A stretch of DNA of 64,000 bases from Rubellimicrobium arenae (GCF_017916295.1 NZ_JAFMSS010000010.1:1-64000), one strand, 5' to 3'; shown: positions 51,179 through 62,105, numbered from the stretch's first letter. Notes: generated by a model from the sequence alone, not told the origin. Translations and numbers: made by a program.

Positions 51179-51972
51179 CAGGGCCTCCTGAGGGATGGGG
51201 CAAGGTCGGCAAGGGTCCGGAGCATGGCGCCGAGCACGGGGCGAAGGCGTTGCGCCTTCTGGTCGGAGCAGGTCCAGGGCGGCGCCTCCTCGACGAGGTA
51301 GGCGCTCTGGGCGATCTCCATCTGGATGGCGTGCCAGCCCGCGCCGGGCTGGCCGTAATGGCGGGTGGTCCAGCCACCCTTGAACCGGCCGTTCGCGACA
51401 TGGGTGAAGCCGGAGTCCGCGGCGAGGTCCGCGACCGCCCGTTCGAGGCCGGGGTCGCAGGACGCGCCGGAGTTGGTCCCGATGTTGAGGTCGGGCAGGA
51501 GACCGTCGAACAGGAACGGCAGGCGCGACCGGATCGAATGGGCGTCCCAAAGGATCGCGACGCCGTGCCGGTCGCGGACCCGCTCCATCTCCGCCCGGAG
51601 CGCGGCGTGGTAGGGGGCGTGGAAGGCCGCGGTGCGCTCGGCCACCTCGGCCTCGGTCGGCGGATCGGTCCAGATGGGCTCGCCCTCGAAGTCGGTCAGC
51701 GGCACGAGGTCGGTCGTGGACTGCCCCGGGTAGAGGCTCGCGCCCGACGGGTCGCGGTTCGCGTCGACGACGTAGCGGTGCACGGTGGCGCGCACCACGG
51801 TCGCGCCGGGCGCCAGCCCGCCATACAGGTCCTCGATGCGCCAGTCGGTGTCGGTCAGCTGCCGGCCCCTGGCGTTGAGACGCGCCCGGACGGCCTCCGG
51901 GACGTGGGTGCCGGTGTGCGGGAAGCCCAGGACGAGCGGGCCATCGCCCCGTTCGACGATCACCGGATCCAT
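51178..51972 (-). CDS. hutG: N-formylglutamate deformylase
   Basis: The 264-residue enzyme releases formate from N-formylglutamate, the last step of the five-step histidine pathway. Visible motifs are VLGFPHTGTHVP near the N-terminus, VDANRDPSGASLYPGQ, LWDAHSIRSRLPFLFDG and FKGGWTTRHYG, which carry the metal and substrate ligands. ATG 51972 follows closely on the hutH stop at 51975. Confidence 0.94.
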   Translation of the reverse strand: MDPVIVERGDGPLVLGFPHTGTHVPEAVRARLNARGRQLTDTDWRIEDLYGGLAPGATVVRATVHRYVVDANRDPSGASLYPGQSTTDLVPLTDFEGEPIWTDPPTEAEVAERTAAFHAPYHAALRAEMERVRDRHGVAILWDAHSIRSRLPFLFDGLLPDLNIGTNSGASCDPGLERAVADLAADSGFTHVANGRFKGGWTTRHYGQPGAGWHAIQMEIAQSAYLVEEAPPWTCSDQKAQRLRPVLGAMLRTLADLAPSLRRP

Positions 51973-51974
51973 GA

Positions 51975-53496
<1,522 letters not shown>

Positions 53497-53507
<11 letters not shown>

Positions 53508-54684
53508 GGTGGCCTCCGTGGATACGGGCGTGAAGGGGTGTGGAGCCGACCCGGTAGGCCAGCTCGGCGGGATGGGCAGCCTCCCAGACGGCGAGATCGG
53601 CGCGCAGCCCGGGCGCGACCCGCCCCGCTTCGGGATCCCCCAGGGCGGCCGCTGCATGGACGGTGACTCCGAGCAGCGCCTCCTCGGGGGTCATGCGGAA
53701 CAGGGTGCAGGCCATGTTCATCGCAAGGCAGAGCGAGGTCATGGGCGCGGTGCCGGGATTGCAGTCGGTCGCGACGGCCATGCGCACGCCGTGCCGCCGC
53801 AGGAGATCGAGGGGCGGCACCCGGGTGTCGCGCAGGGTGTAGAACGCGCCGGGCAGGATCACGGCGACGGTGCCGGCCTGGCCCATCGCCCGGGCGCCGT
53901 CCTCGTCCAGATGCTCGAGATGATCCGCCGAGAGCGCCCCGTAGCCCGCCGCCAGCGCGGCGCCGTGCAGGTTGGACAGCTGTTCGGCATGAAGCTTGAC
54001 CGGCAGGCCCAGGGCGCGCGCCTCGTCGAAGACCCGGGCGATCTGGGCGGGCGAGAACGCGATCCCTTCGCAGAAGCCGTCCACGGCATCCACGAGGCCG
54101 TCCTCGTGGGCGGCGCGGAGAGCGGGCAGGCAGACCTCGGTCAGGTAGTCGTCGGGACGGCCCTTGAACTCAGGCGGAACGGCATGGGCGCCCAGGAAGC
54201 TCGTGCGGACCCGGACACGGCGGACCCTGGGCAGCCACCGCGCGGCGCGCAGCATCCGCAGCTCCGTCTCGATGTCGAGCCCGTAGCCCGACTTCACCTC
54301 GACCAGGGTCACGCCTTCCGCCAGCATCTGGTCGAGCCGCGGCAGGGCTTGCGCGACCAGCTCGTCCTCGGTGGCGGCACGGGTCGCGGCGACGGTCGAG
54401 ACGATGCCGCCACCGGCGCGCGCGATCTCCTCGTAGCTGGCGCCGTTGAGGCGCATCTCGAACTCCCGCGCACGGCTGCCGGCGTGGACCACATGGGTGT
54501 GGCAGTCGATCAGGCCCGGCGTGACCAGCCGCCCATCGAGGTCCCTCCGGGGTCCGTCGGTCCAGGGCAACTGCTCCTGCGGACCGGCCCAAGCGATGCG
54601 GCCGTCCTCGATGACGATCGCGGCCCCTTCGATGAGGCCGTAGCCCCCCTGCATCGTGGCAAGCGTCGCATTGGTCAGGATCAT
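53497..54684 (-). CDS. hutI: imidazolonepropionase
   Basis: The 395-residue amidohydrolase opens the imidazolone ring to N-formimidoylglutamate. The metal motif is DCHTHVVHAGSR near residue 65, with LVEVKSGYGLD and HAEQLSN further on and ATDCNPGTAP near 315. Start ATG 54684 faces hutF across a 75-base divergent region with a candidate HutC site. Confidence 0.95.
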
Positions 54685-54720
54685 GGGACTCGGCCCTTGT
54701 TTGATCTACTTCATTATGTC

Positions 54721-54736
54721 TTATGTATATGCATAA
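54721..54736. promoter_or_regulatory. candidate HutC operator between hutI and hutF
   Basis: TTATGTATATGCATAA is a 16-base near-palindrome with one mismatched pair. A related sequence, TTATGTCTATGTTTAT, occurs upstream of hutC. TTATGTC also immediately precedes this site (54714-54720). Confidence 0.6.
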
Positions 54737-54759
54737 TTCTCTGTCAAGGCGGGATGTGC

Positions 54760-56124
54760 ATGAGGACGATCTGGGCGGACCAGGCCTTGCTGGCCGAAGG
54801 ATGGGCCAGCGACGTAGCCGTCGATCTGGATGATGCGGGACGGATCGCCGCCGTCCGCCCCGGGACTGCGCCAGCCGGGGAACGGGTCGGGGTCCTCGTG
54901 CCCGCTCCGGCCAACCTTCACTCGCACGCCTTCCAGCGGGCCATGGCCGGGCTGACGGAGCGGCGCGGGCCGAATCCGACGGACAGCTTCTGGACCTGGA
55001 GGGAGCTGATGTACCGCTTCCTGGACCGGCTCGATCCCGATCAGGTCGAGGCCATCGCCGCCTTCGTGCAGATGGAGATGCTGGAAGCCGGCTTCTCGAC
55101 CAACGTGGAGTTCCATTACCTGCACCATCGGTCCGACGGGGCGCCCTATGCCGACCAGTCCGAGATGTCGGGCCGGATCGCCGCCGCCGCCGCGACGAGC
55201 GGGATCGGCCTGACCCTTCTGCCCGTGCTCTACCGGTTCGGAGGATGCGACCGCCGCCCTCTTGTCGGGGGGCAGCGCCGCTTCGGCAACGACCCCGACT
55301 CCTTCGCACGCCTGCTGGAGGGCGCCGGGCGGGCGCTTGCCGGGCTGCCGGCGGACGCGGGGCTGGGCGTCGCCCCCCACTCCCTGCGCGCCGCCTCGCC
55401 CGAGGACATCGCGACGGCCGCCACGCTCCTCCCGGGCCGTCCGGTCCACATGCACCTGGCCGAGACCCTGGCCGAGGTGGAGGAGGTGCAGGCCGCCTAT
55501 GGGGCGCGGCCGGTGGAATGGGTGCTCGACCGGCTGGACCCCGATGCGCGCTGGTGCCTGATCCATGTCACCCAGATGACGCCCAGGGAAACGCTGGCCC
55601 TCGCGCGGAGCGGCGCGGTCGCGGGTCTCTGCCCGTTGACGGAAGCGTCGCTGGGCGACGGCATCTTCGACGGGGTGCGATGGATGCAGGCCGGGGGGCG
55701 GGTCGGGATCGGGTCGGACAGCAACATCCGGATCGGCCTGGCCGAGGAGCTTCGCCAGTTCGACACCAGCCAGCGGCTGCGCGACCATGTCCGGGCCGCC
55801 CTGGCGACGCCGGACCGGTCCACCGGGCGGCGGCTCCTCGACGCGGCGGCGCAGGGCGGCGCCCAGGCCGCCGGGCGGGAGGCCGGGGTCATCGCCGCAG
55901 GGGCCTGGGCCGATCTCCTGGCCTTCGACATGACCCACCCCGACCTGGAAGGGCTTGTCGGGGACACCATCCTCGACAGCTTCGTCCTTGCCGGCGGCAA
56001 CGACATGGTCGCCGATGTCTGGGCCGCGGGCCGCCACGTGGTCCAGGGGGGCCGGCATGTCCGGCGCGACGCCATCGAACAGGCGTACCGCCGCGCGGTG
56101 CGCCCGCTGCGCGAGGGCCTCTAG
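54760..56124 (+). CDS. hutF: formimidoylglutamate deiminase
   Basis: The 454-residue amidohydrolase converts N-formimidoylglutamate to N-formylglutamate and ammonia, which makes this the HutF/HutG form of the pathway. Metal-site motifs are NLHSHAFQRAMAGLTERR near residue 50, HMHLAETLAEVEEV near 235, and GIGSDSNIRI near 320. I chose ATG 54760, better spaced from GGCGGGA than ATG 54754. It is divergent from hutI and convergent with hutC, with a 4-base gap. Confidence 0.93.
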   Translation: MRTIWADQALLAEGWASDVAVDLDDAGRIAAVRPGTAPAGERVGVLVPAPANLHSHAFQRAMAGLTERRGPNPTDSFWTWRELMYRFLDRLDPDQVEAIAAFVQMEMLEAGFSTNVEFHYLHHRSDGAPYADQSEMSGRIAAAAATSGIGLTLLPVLYRFGGCDRRPLVGGQRRFGNDPDSFARLLEGAGRALAGLPADAGLGVAPHSLRAASPEDIATAATLLPGRPVHMHLAETLAEVEEVQAAYGARPVEWVLDRLDPDARWCLIHVTQMTPRETLALARSGAVAGLCPLTEASLGDGIFDGVRWMQAGGRVGIGSDSNIRIGLAEELRQFDTSQRLRDHVRAALATPDRSTGRRLLDAAAQGGAQAAGREAGVIAAGAWADLLAFDMTHPDLEGLVGDTILDSFVLAGGNDMVADVWAAGRHVVQGGRHVRRDAIEQAYRRAVRPLREGL

Positions 56125-56128
56125 GCGC

Positions 56129-56818
56129 TCAGTACCGGGTGGTCATGCGGTAGCCGAGCCGGTGCACGAGGCGCACATAGGTCACCGCGCGCTCTTCCCA
56201 GCGGGTGGACCGCTCGACCTGGAGGAGCGGGTCCCCCGGCGCGCAGTCCAGATGCCGCGCGAGGTCCCCGTCGGCGGCCGTCGCCGTGATCCCGATCTCC
56301 ACCTCGGAGAAGGGGATCTGCGCCATCAGCCATTCGGTCGGGGCCTGGGCCGAGAAGTCGGCGTCGCGCGCCTGCGGCAGGAGGCCCAGGTTGATCCATC
56401 GGTCCTCGTGCTGATAGGGCGCGCCCGCCGCGAAATGGAGGCACACGAGGTGCCGCACCTCGGCCCCGTCGGACAGCCCCAGTCGCGCCCGCAGCCAGTC
56501 CGGCGCCGGCACGACCTCGGAGTGCACAAGGGCGTAGCGGTAGGACGCCCCCTGCCCCTCGATCTCGCGCTGGATCACGGGAATGTCGAAGCGCGCCTGG
56601 CGCAGGGGCGACAGCCGCACCCGCGAACCGGCCTTGCGCTTACGCTCGATGAGCCCGTCCTCGACCAGCTCGCGCATGGCCCGGTTCACTGTCGCCCGCG
56701 CGGACCCGTAGCGTTCGGCCAGTTCCAGTTCGCTCGGGATGAGGCTGCCGGGCCGCCATTCGCCTCGCGTGATCTTGCCCAGGATGTCCGCCTTGATGTC
56801 CCGATAGGTCGTGACCAC
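56129..56818 (-). CDS. hutC: HutC, GntR-family histidine-utilization repressor
   Basis: This 229-residue regulator has a GntR winged helix at residues 5-70 (IPSELELAERYGSARATVNRAMRELVEDGLIERK) and a UTRA domain binding urocanate in relatives, with RHLVCLHFAAGAPYQHEDRWINL and TATAADGDLARHL. Its position next to hutF identifies it as HutC. A HutC-box-like sequence lies upstream of it, suggesting autoregulation. Confidence 0.92.
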   Translation of the reverse strand: MVTTYRDIKADILGKITRGEWRPGSLIPSELELAERYGSARATVNRAMRELVEDGLIERKRKAGSRVRLSPLRQARFDIPVIQREIEGQGASYRYALVHSEVVPAPDWLRARLGLSDGAEVRHLVCLHFAAGAPYQHEDRWINLGLLPQARDADFSAQAPTEWLMAQIPFSEVEIGITATAADGDLARHLDCAPGDPLLQVERSTRWEERAVTYVRLVHRLGYRMTTRY

Positions 56819-56894
56819 GCCTGCGCCCTTCCACTTTCTTCACACGCCTTTGCCATCCCGGGGCCGCCGTCGCGGGGCACACCCGTCAGCATCG

Positions 56895-56910
56895 ATAAAC
56901 ATAGACATAA
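56895..56910 (-). promoter_or_regulatory. candidate HutC operator upstream of hutC
   Basis: On the minus strand this reads TTATGTCTATGTTTAT. Its first 11 bases match the hutI-hutF site at 10 positions. It lies about 80 bases before the hutC start, in an AT-richer patch. Confidence 0.5.
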
Positions 56911-57078
56911 TCGCATACATCGGTACGCAAAAGCGTCCCAGTGGCGCCTTGGGCCGCCGATCCGCGACTGCGCCGGACGCGCCTTTCCCTGCGCGGCATG
57001 GCGACAGGCCGGCCCTGCCCTCCTGGGCTGCAGGGCGATGCTCCCAGCTTGCCGGCCCGTGGCGGACCGGCGCGGGGC

Positions 57079-57603
57079 TCAGGTCGCGACGAACTCGGCC
57101 GCAGCCTCGGCGATGAACCTGGCGTCCTCCGGAAGGGCTTCGGGGCGCGAAGGGGACTGACGGTCCAGCACCAGCCGGGCCACATCGCGCAACTCGGCCG
57201 GGTCATGGCACGGCCCGGCGGAGGGCAGATCGGCCAGACGGCGCGCGAGCATCTCGACTTCGATCCGCTCCGCGCGAAGCTCCTGCTCCTTGATCGCCGA
57301 ACGCAGCTCTGGAACCGGGGCGTGCGGCGTCATCCAGGGATGCGCCTTCATCCTGATGCGGACCGCGCGCAAGGGCCGGATCACCTCGTCGCGCCAGCTT
57401 GCGCACTCCCCGTCGAGTCGCTGGACCAGGTCCCGATCCAGCACCCGGCCAGTGACCCTGGCGTGCAGCAGCGCCAGGAAGAACGGGATGTCGAGACCAT
57501 GGGCCTCCTGCAGGCGCAGGCAGGCCGGGGCGATGCCGGGCACCGCGTAGAAGCGCACCATGAAGCCCCAGGGGTCGAATGGGTCCTTGTCGGTCCCCGT
57601 CAT
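57079..57603 (-). CDS. TIGR02444/DUF2390 family protein
   Basis: The 174-residue helical protein matches the TIGR02444 family by its start PWGFMVRFYAVPGIAPACLRLQEAHGLDIPFFLALLHARV. The family is common in proteobacteria and has no known function. It lies 49 bases beyond the ubiX stop on the same strand and may be the last gene of that operon, although its link to the pathway is unclear. Confidence 0.78.
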   Translation of the reverse strand: MTGTDKDPFDPWGFMVRFYAVPGIAPACLRLQEAHGLDIPFFLALLHARVTGRVLDRDLVQRLDGECASWRDEVIRPLRAVRIRMKAHPWMTPHAPVPELRSAIKEQELRAERIEVEMLARRLADLPSAGPCHDPAELRDVARLVLDRQSPSRPEALPEDARFIAEAAAEFVAT

Positions 57604-57652
57604 GCGACGCCTCCCTTCCCTACCGGCCGGCCTACGATCCTGGACGGCATCG

Positions 57653-58234
57653 TCAGGACAGGTTCTCCTTCAACCCGCTCCAGCGCTTCACCGCGCCGGC
57701 GTCGATGTCGAACAGGTCGAGCGCTCGGCCGGTGGAATGGGTCACCATCTCGTCGATGCTCTGGGGATGGGCGTAAAGGGCGGGGACCGGGGGCATGATG
57801 ATCGCGCCCATCTGCGTCAGCGCGGTCATCGTCTGCAGATGGCCCAGGTGCAGCGGCGTTTCGCGCAGCATCAGGACCAGTCGGCGACGCTCCTTCAGCA
57901 CGACGTCGGCGGCCCGGCTCATGAGCGTCGAGGTCACGCCGGATGCGATCTCGGACATGGTCTTGACCGAACAGGGCGCGATCAGCATCCCCATCGTGCG
58001 GAACGAGCCCGAGGCGATCGTGGCGCCGATGTCCGCCACCGGATGGATGACGTCCGCGCGGCCCTCGAGGTCGGCCTTCTGCAGGCCGAGCTCCTGGTGC
58101 AGCGTCAGAAGCGCCGATCGCGACACGACGAGGTGGGTCTCGACCCCCGCCGCCCGCGCGAGCTCCAGGGCGCGGATGCCGTAGGCCGCGCCCGAGGCCC
58201 CGGAAATGCCGATGATCAGTCGTGGCGGGCTCAT
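57653..58234 (-). CDS. ubiX: UbiX family flavin prenyltransferase
   Basis: This 193-residue flavoprotein makes prenylated FMN, the cofactor of UbiD-type decarboxylases. Motifs are IGISGASGAAYGIRAL at the N-terminus (FMN binding), GSFRTMGMLIAPCSVKTMSEIASG (residues 76-98) and RRRLVLMLRETPLHLGHL. It is three bases from the end of the UbiD-family gene, so cofactor maker and user are co-expressed. Confidence 0.93.
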   Translation of the reverse strand: MSPPRLIIGISGASGAAYGIRALELARAAGVETHLVVSRSALLTLHQELGLQKADLEGRADVIHPVADIGATIASGSFRTMGMLIAPCSVKTMSEIASGVTSTLMSRAADVVLKERRRLVLMLRETPLHLGHLQTMTALTQMGAIIMPPVPALYAHPQSIDEMVTHSTGRALDLFDIDAGAVKRWSGLKENLS

Positions 58235-58237
58235 CGG

Positions 58238-59563
58238 TCAGGCGCCCGCGAACCAGTCCCCGAGGCGGACCTCGTCCACCATCCGCAGGCGCTTGCGCTC
58301 GAACTCCGCCTCGCGCCCCCAGGGCTTGGTGGCGTCGACCAGGAGGCGGCCCCAGTGGTCCTTGGCCTCATCGCGGTAGAACGAGGGGGTGTCGGGGATG
58401 ATCATCATGTCCTTGTCGGGCCGGCACCGAGTCAGGATCGCCCACTGCACGTCGTCCATGTCATAGATGTTCACGTCCGTGTCGACGACGGTGATCTGCT
58501 TGGCCCAGATCGGCTCGGCGCCGATCGTGGCGAGCATGACCTGACGCGCGTGGCCCTCGAACTGGGGCGCGATCTGCACGATGGCGTGGTTGACGAAGGG
58601 TTGGCAGGTGACGTTGACGATGCCGGGCAGGGCCGCGCTCAGCCGCTGGTAGATGTTGGCCGAAACCGACAGCTCGAGCGTCAGCACCTCCTCGGGGGAG
58701 CCGCAGAGGATCGAGTGGAACATCGCATCCTTGCGCACGGTGACGCCCAGCACCTCGAACACGGCATTCGGGCCGACGGGGACGTAGTAGCCCATGAACT
58801 CGCCGAAGGGGCCTTCGGGGCGGCGCTCATTGGGCAGGAAGCGGCCCTCGATCACCACCTCGGTCTCGGCGGGAACCTCGAGATCGATGTGGTTGCACTT
58901 GCGCATCGGGATCGGCCGGCCGCGCAGGCGGGCCGCGACCTCGAGCTCGTCCACGTCGTAGGGCAAGGGCGCCGCGGCGGTCAGGAAGGCGTGCGCGGGC
59001 GGGCCGATCAGCATGGCCGCTTCCAGCGGCCGGCCCATCTTCTCGGCCTTCTCGTGGTAGATGGTCAGGTGGTGCCGCGGAGCGAGCCGGCAGCGCAGCT
59101 CGCTGTCGCTGATGAACATGGAGCGGTGGAAGGACAGGTTCCCCACCCCGGTCTCCGGGTCCTTCGCGATGAACATCGCCGACGTGAAGTAGGGCGCGCC
59201 GTCACGATCCGAATAGGTGATCAGCGGCAGGTCCGACAGCTTGACCTCCTCGTAGCCGGGCGTCTCGGTCGCGGGGACCAGCGGCTCCTTCATCTCGGCG
59301 GAGGCCAGCGACGACAGCTTGCTCCACTGGGTGCAGAAGTCGCGCGGATCGATGCCGATCACCTCGCCCAGCCGCTCGCGCGTGCTGTAGACGTTGGTCA
59401 CCACCGGAAAGCGGGTGCCCTTGACGTTGGTGAACATCACGGGCTTGCCCCAGCGCTTCTGCGCCAGGTGGGTGACGGCGGCCAGCTCGTGGGCGGGGTC
59501 GATCTCGCGGTCGACGACCATGAGATCACCGCGCTCCTGAAGCTTGCGAACGAACTCTCTCAT
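58238..59563 (-). CDS. UbiD family prenyl-FMN-dependent decarboxylase
   Basis: The 441-residue product belongs to the UbiD superfamily of reversible decarboxylases acting on aromatic and unsaturated acids. The catalytic Arg-Glu-Glu set is seen as Arg147 in NLSFHRSMF, Glu250 and Glu255 in PEGPFGEFMGYY. It is shorter than E. coli UbiD (about 490 residues), closer to catabolic members. No ubiquinone genes are near; instead there is UbiX, a regulator, an aldehyde dehydrogenase and an importer, so a catabolic substrate is likely. Start ATG 59563 follows AGGAG. Confidence 0.9.
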   Translation of the reverse strand: MREFVRKLQERGDLMVVDREIDPAHELAAVTHLAQKRWGKPVMFTNVKGTRFPVVTNVYSTRERLGEVIGIDPRDFCTQWSKLSSLASAEMKEPLVPATETPGYEEVKLSDLPLITYSDRDGAPYFTSAMFIAKDPETGVGNLSFHRSMFISDSELRCRLAPRHHLTIYHEKAEKMGRPLEAAMLIGPPAHAFLTAAAPLPYDVDELEVAARLRGRPIPMRKCNHIDLEVPAETEVVIEGRFLPNERRPEGPFGEFMGYYVPVGPNAVFEVLGVTVRKDAMFHSILCGSPEEVLTLELSVSANIYQRLSAALPGIVNVTCQPFVNHAIVQIAPQFEGHARQVMLATIGAEPIWAKQITVVDTDVNIYDMDDVQWAILTRCRPDKDMMIIPDTPSFYRDEAKDHWGRLLVDATKPWGREAEFERKRLRMVDEVRLGDWFAGA

Positions 59564-59584
59564 TGGGGCTCCTTGCGGGCGGGC

Positions 59585-60331
59585 TCAGCGGCCCATGCCG
59601 GGTGTTGTGACGATCCGATTCGTGCGCGCCTCGTGGGTCGAGCGGAGCCGGTAGCGGTCGCCAGGGCTGATGAAGCGGCTGCGGGTGACGGGAATGCCGT
59701 CGCGCCAGGTCGAGCGGTCCAGCAGCAGGCATGGCTGGTTGGCGTCGATCTGCAGGTGCTGGCGGGTCTCCTCGTCGGCGCGGATGGCCCGGATCGTGTT
59801 GTCCACGGTCGTCACGGTGGTCTCGCGCACGAGCCAGCTGTGGGGGCTGACCTTCGAAAAGTCCTGATCGATGTACCCGGGCGCCTCCGCGGCATTCACG
59901 TAGCGGTCCTCGAGCTGGATCGGCGTGCCGTCCTCGAGGTGGAGCAGGCGCGAATGGAACACGACGCCCTCGGCCGGCAAGAGCAGCATGTTGCGGCCGG
60001 GGCTTTCCCGCCCCAGCGCCGCGTGGGCCAGCACCCGGCACGTGTGCGCGCCGCCCGAGAAGGTGATCTCCTCGGTGATGTCGGGGAGGTTGAAGATCGC
60101 GCATTGCATCCGCGGGCCGATGACGAAGGTGCCCCGGCCCTGGATGCGCACGAGCACGCCATCGGCCTGAAGTTCGCGCAAGGCCCGGCGCACGGTCAGC
60201 CGCGAGGCGCCGAATTCGCCGGCGAGCTCCTCCTCCGAGGGGACCTGGAAATTTGCGGGCCATTCCTCGGTCTCGATCCGCCGATCGATCACCGTCTTGA
60301 TCTGCTCGTACAGGGGCTGATCCCGGTCCAC
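59585..60331 (-). CDS. GntR/UTRA family regulator
   Basis: The 248-residue product has a GntR winged helix at residues 5-75 (VPSEEELAGEFGASRLTVRRALRELQADGVLVRIQGRG) and a UTRA effector domain similar to HutC. The start is GTG 60331, preceded by AGGTGG; the frame extends upstream but that part has no family similarity and would cover the operator. Ahead of ubiD by 21 bases, it probably controls the ubiD-ubiX operon and the divergent aldehyde dehydrogenase. Confidence 0.87.
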   Translation of the reverse strand: MDRDQPLYEQIKTVIDRRIETEEWPANFQVPSEEELAGEFGASRLTVRRALRELQADGVLVRIQGRGTFVIGPRMQCAIFNLPDITEEITFSGGAHTCRVLAHAALGRESPGRNMLLLPAEGVVFHSRLLHLEDGTPIQLEDRYVNAAEAPGYIDQDFSKVSPHSWLVRETTVTTVDNTIRAIRADEETRQHLQIDANQPCLLLDRSTWRDGIPVTRSRFISPGDRYRLRSTHEARTNRIVTTPGMGR

Positions 60332-60343
60332 AGGTCCACCTAA

Positions 60344-60355
60344 AGTGATATCACT
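60344..60355. promoter_or_regulatory. GntR operator copy 1, AGTGATATCACT
   Basis: AGTGATATCACT is a perfect 12-bp palindrome 13 bases upstream of the GntR gene start. Ten of its bases (TGATATCACT) recur at 60476-60485 before the divergent aldehyde dehydrogenase. Confidence 0.65.
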
Positions 60356-60461
60356 ATCGGCGCAGAGTTCGCATCGCGAAAGTCCGCTTGCAAGGGAAAT
60401 CTGCCCGTTTTCTGTACTTTCAGCAAACATATCAGATTTATGCCAGATACATTGTCTGTTG

Positions 60462-60490
60462 TTGACACTCTGCTCTGATATCACTTAACC
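60462..60490 (+). promoter_or_regulatory. candidate promoter and operator copy 2 for the aldehyde dehydrogenase operon
   Basis: TTGACA (60462-60467) is a perfect -35. At 17 bases spacing the -10 would be TTAACC (60485-60490), which is weak. TGATATCACT (60476-60485) sits between them, so a bound GntR dimer would block RNA polymerase. Confidence 0.5.
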
Positions 60491-60580
60491 GATAAGACAT
60501 CGCTATTGAGTTCAGCGCAGCGGGGTCGGCCCGGCCACGCGGGTCGCGACGCCACCCGCACGCTGCCAGAAGGAGGGACC

Positions 60581-62071
60581 ATGTCGACCGAACGCCTGCC
60601 GAAGCTGTCCATGTATATCGATGGCGAATGGGTCGCTCCGGCGTCGGGGGACTACATCGAGACCGTGGACCCCTTCACCGCCGAGCCCTGGGCTCTCGTG
60701 CCGCGGGGCAACGCCGAGGACGCCGACCGGGCCGTGCGCGCGGCGCACCGGGCCTTCACCGAAGGCCCCTGGCGCCGCATGCACCCGAGCCTCCGGGGCC
60801 GCATCATCCAGCGCTTCGCCGAGCTGATCGAGCAGAACGCGGACGACCTGGCCGAGATCGAGGTCCGCGACAACGGCCGCCTGCTGGCCGAGATGCGGCA
60901 CCAGATCCGCTATGTCCCGCGGTGGTTCCACTACTACGCGGGCCTGGCCGACAAGATCGAAGGCTCCGTCCATCCCTGCGACAAGCCGGCGCTCAGCTTC
61001 TCGCGGCATGAGCCTCTTGGCGTCTGCATCGGCATCGTCCCCTGGAACGCGCCGCTGTTCCTCTTCTCGCTCAAGGCCGCCCCGGCCCTGGCGGCCGGCA
61101 ACACGCTGGTGATGAAGCCCGCCGAGCACACCTCGGCGACCGCGCTCAAGCTCATGGAGCTGGTCGAGGCCGCGGGCTTCCCGCCGGGCGTGATCAACGT
61201 GGTGACCGGCTACGGCCCCGAGGTGGGCGAGCCCCTCGTGACGCATCCGCTGACCCGGCATGTCGGCTTCACCGGCTCCACGAAGACGGGGGCGCACCTG
61301 TATTCGCTGGCCGCGAAGGACATCAAGCGCGTCAGCCTCGAGCTGGGCGGCAAGTCCCCGAACATCGTCTTCGGCGACGCCAATCTCGACAACGCGGTGC
61401 GGGGCGTCGTGGGCGGCATCTTCGGCGCGGTCGGCCAGACCTGCATCGCGGGCTCGCGCCTGCTCCTGCACAGGTCCATCCACGACGAGTTCCTTGAGAA
61501 GCTGACGGCCTTCACCAAGACCGCCCGCATCGGCGATCCCCGGCACAAGGACACCCGCATCGGCCCGATCGCGAACCGGATGCAGTACGACCGCGTGCTG
61601 GGCTACATCGACATCGCCCGCCAGGAGGGCGCGGAGCTGCGGCTGGGCGGCGGACGGCCCGAGATCGCGGAATGCGAAGCCGGCTTCTTCATCGAGCCCA
61701 CGATCTTCTCCGGCGTGCACAACGAGATGCGCATCGCCCGCGAGGAGGTGTTCGGCCCGGTCCTGGCCGCGATCCCCTTCGACGACCCGGAGGAGGCCAT
61801 CGCCATCGCCAACGACAGCGAGTTCGGCCTCGCGGCGGGGGTCTGGACCTCCGACATGCGCCGTGCCCTGCTGATGTCGGAACGGCTCGAGGCCGGGAGC
61901 GTCTGGGTCAACACCTACCGGGACGTGTCCTACACGACGCCATTCGGCGGCTACAAGAAGAGCGGCATCGGCCGCGAGAACGGCGTCGAGGGGATCCGCG
62001 AGTATCTCCAGACCAAGGCCGTCTGGCTGTCGACCGCCGAGGAGATCGCGAACCCGTTCGTCATCGGATGA
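60581..62071 (+). CDS. aldehyde dehydrogenase (NAD(P)-dependent)
   Basis: This 496-residue enzyme of the ALDH superfamily has catalytic Cys288 in GQTCIAGSR, general base Glu254 in LELGGKSPNIV, and the cofactor region VGFTGSTKTG. It resembles betaine/phenylacetaldehyde/hydroxymuconic semialdehyde-type dehydrogenases. ATG 60581 follows AGGAGGGACC. By its position it may oxidise an aldehyde formed after the UbiD step or during substrate breakdown; that link is inferred. Confidence 0.92.
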   Translation: MSTERLPKLSMYIDGEWVAPASGDYIETVDPFTAEPWALVPRGNAEDADRAVRAAHRAFTEGPWRRMHPSLRGRIIQRFAELIEQNADDLAEIEVRDNGRLLAEMRHQIRYVPRWFHYYAGLADKIEGSVHPCDKPALSFSRHEPLGVCIGIVPWNAPLFLFSLKAAPALAAGNTLVMKPAEHTSATALKLMELVEAAGFPPGVINVVTGYGPEVGEPLVTHPLTRHVGFTGSTKTGAHLYSLAAKDIKRVSLELGGKSPNIVFGDANLDNAVRGVVGGIFGAVGQTCIAGSRLLLHRSIHDEFLEKLTAFTKTARIGDPRHKDTRIGPIANRMQYDRVLGYIDIARQEGAELRLGGGRPEIAECEAGFFIEPTIFSGVHNEMRIAREEVFGPVLAAIPFDDPEEAIAIANDSEFGLAAGVWTSDMRRALLMSERLEAGSVWVNTYRDVSYTTPFGGYKKSGIGRENGVEGIREYLQTKAVWLSTAEEIANPFVIG

Positions 62072-62080
62072 ACGAACTGC

Positions 62081-62105
62081 CTCCGGGCCCGAAACCGGCC
62101 CGGAG
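62081..62105 (+). promoter_or_regulatory. intercistronic hairpin after the aldehyde dehydrogenase gene
   Basis: CTCCGGGCC (62081-62089) pairs perfectly with GGCCCGGAG (62097-62105) around a 7-base loop, 10 bases after the stop. No T-run follows, so it may be an mRNA stability element between the dehydrogenase and importer genes. Confidence 0.5.

Noticed and set aside
57560..60343. Open frame of over 900 codons on the plus strand opposite ubiX and the UbiD-family gene.
   Set aside because: The translation is Arg/Gly/His/Val-rich with no recognisable domain, while the minus strand encodes complete enzymes with catalytic residues.
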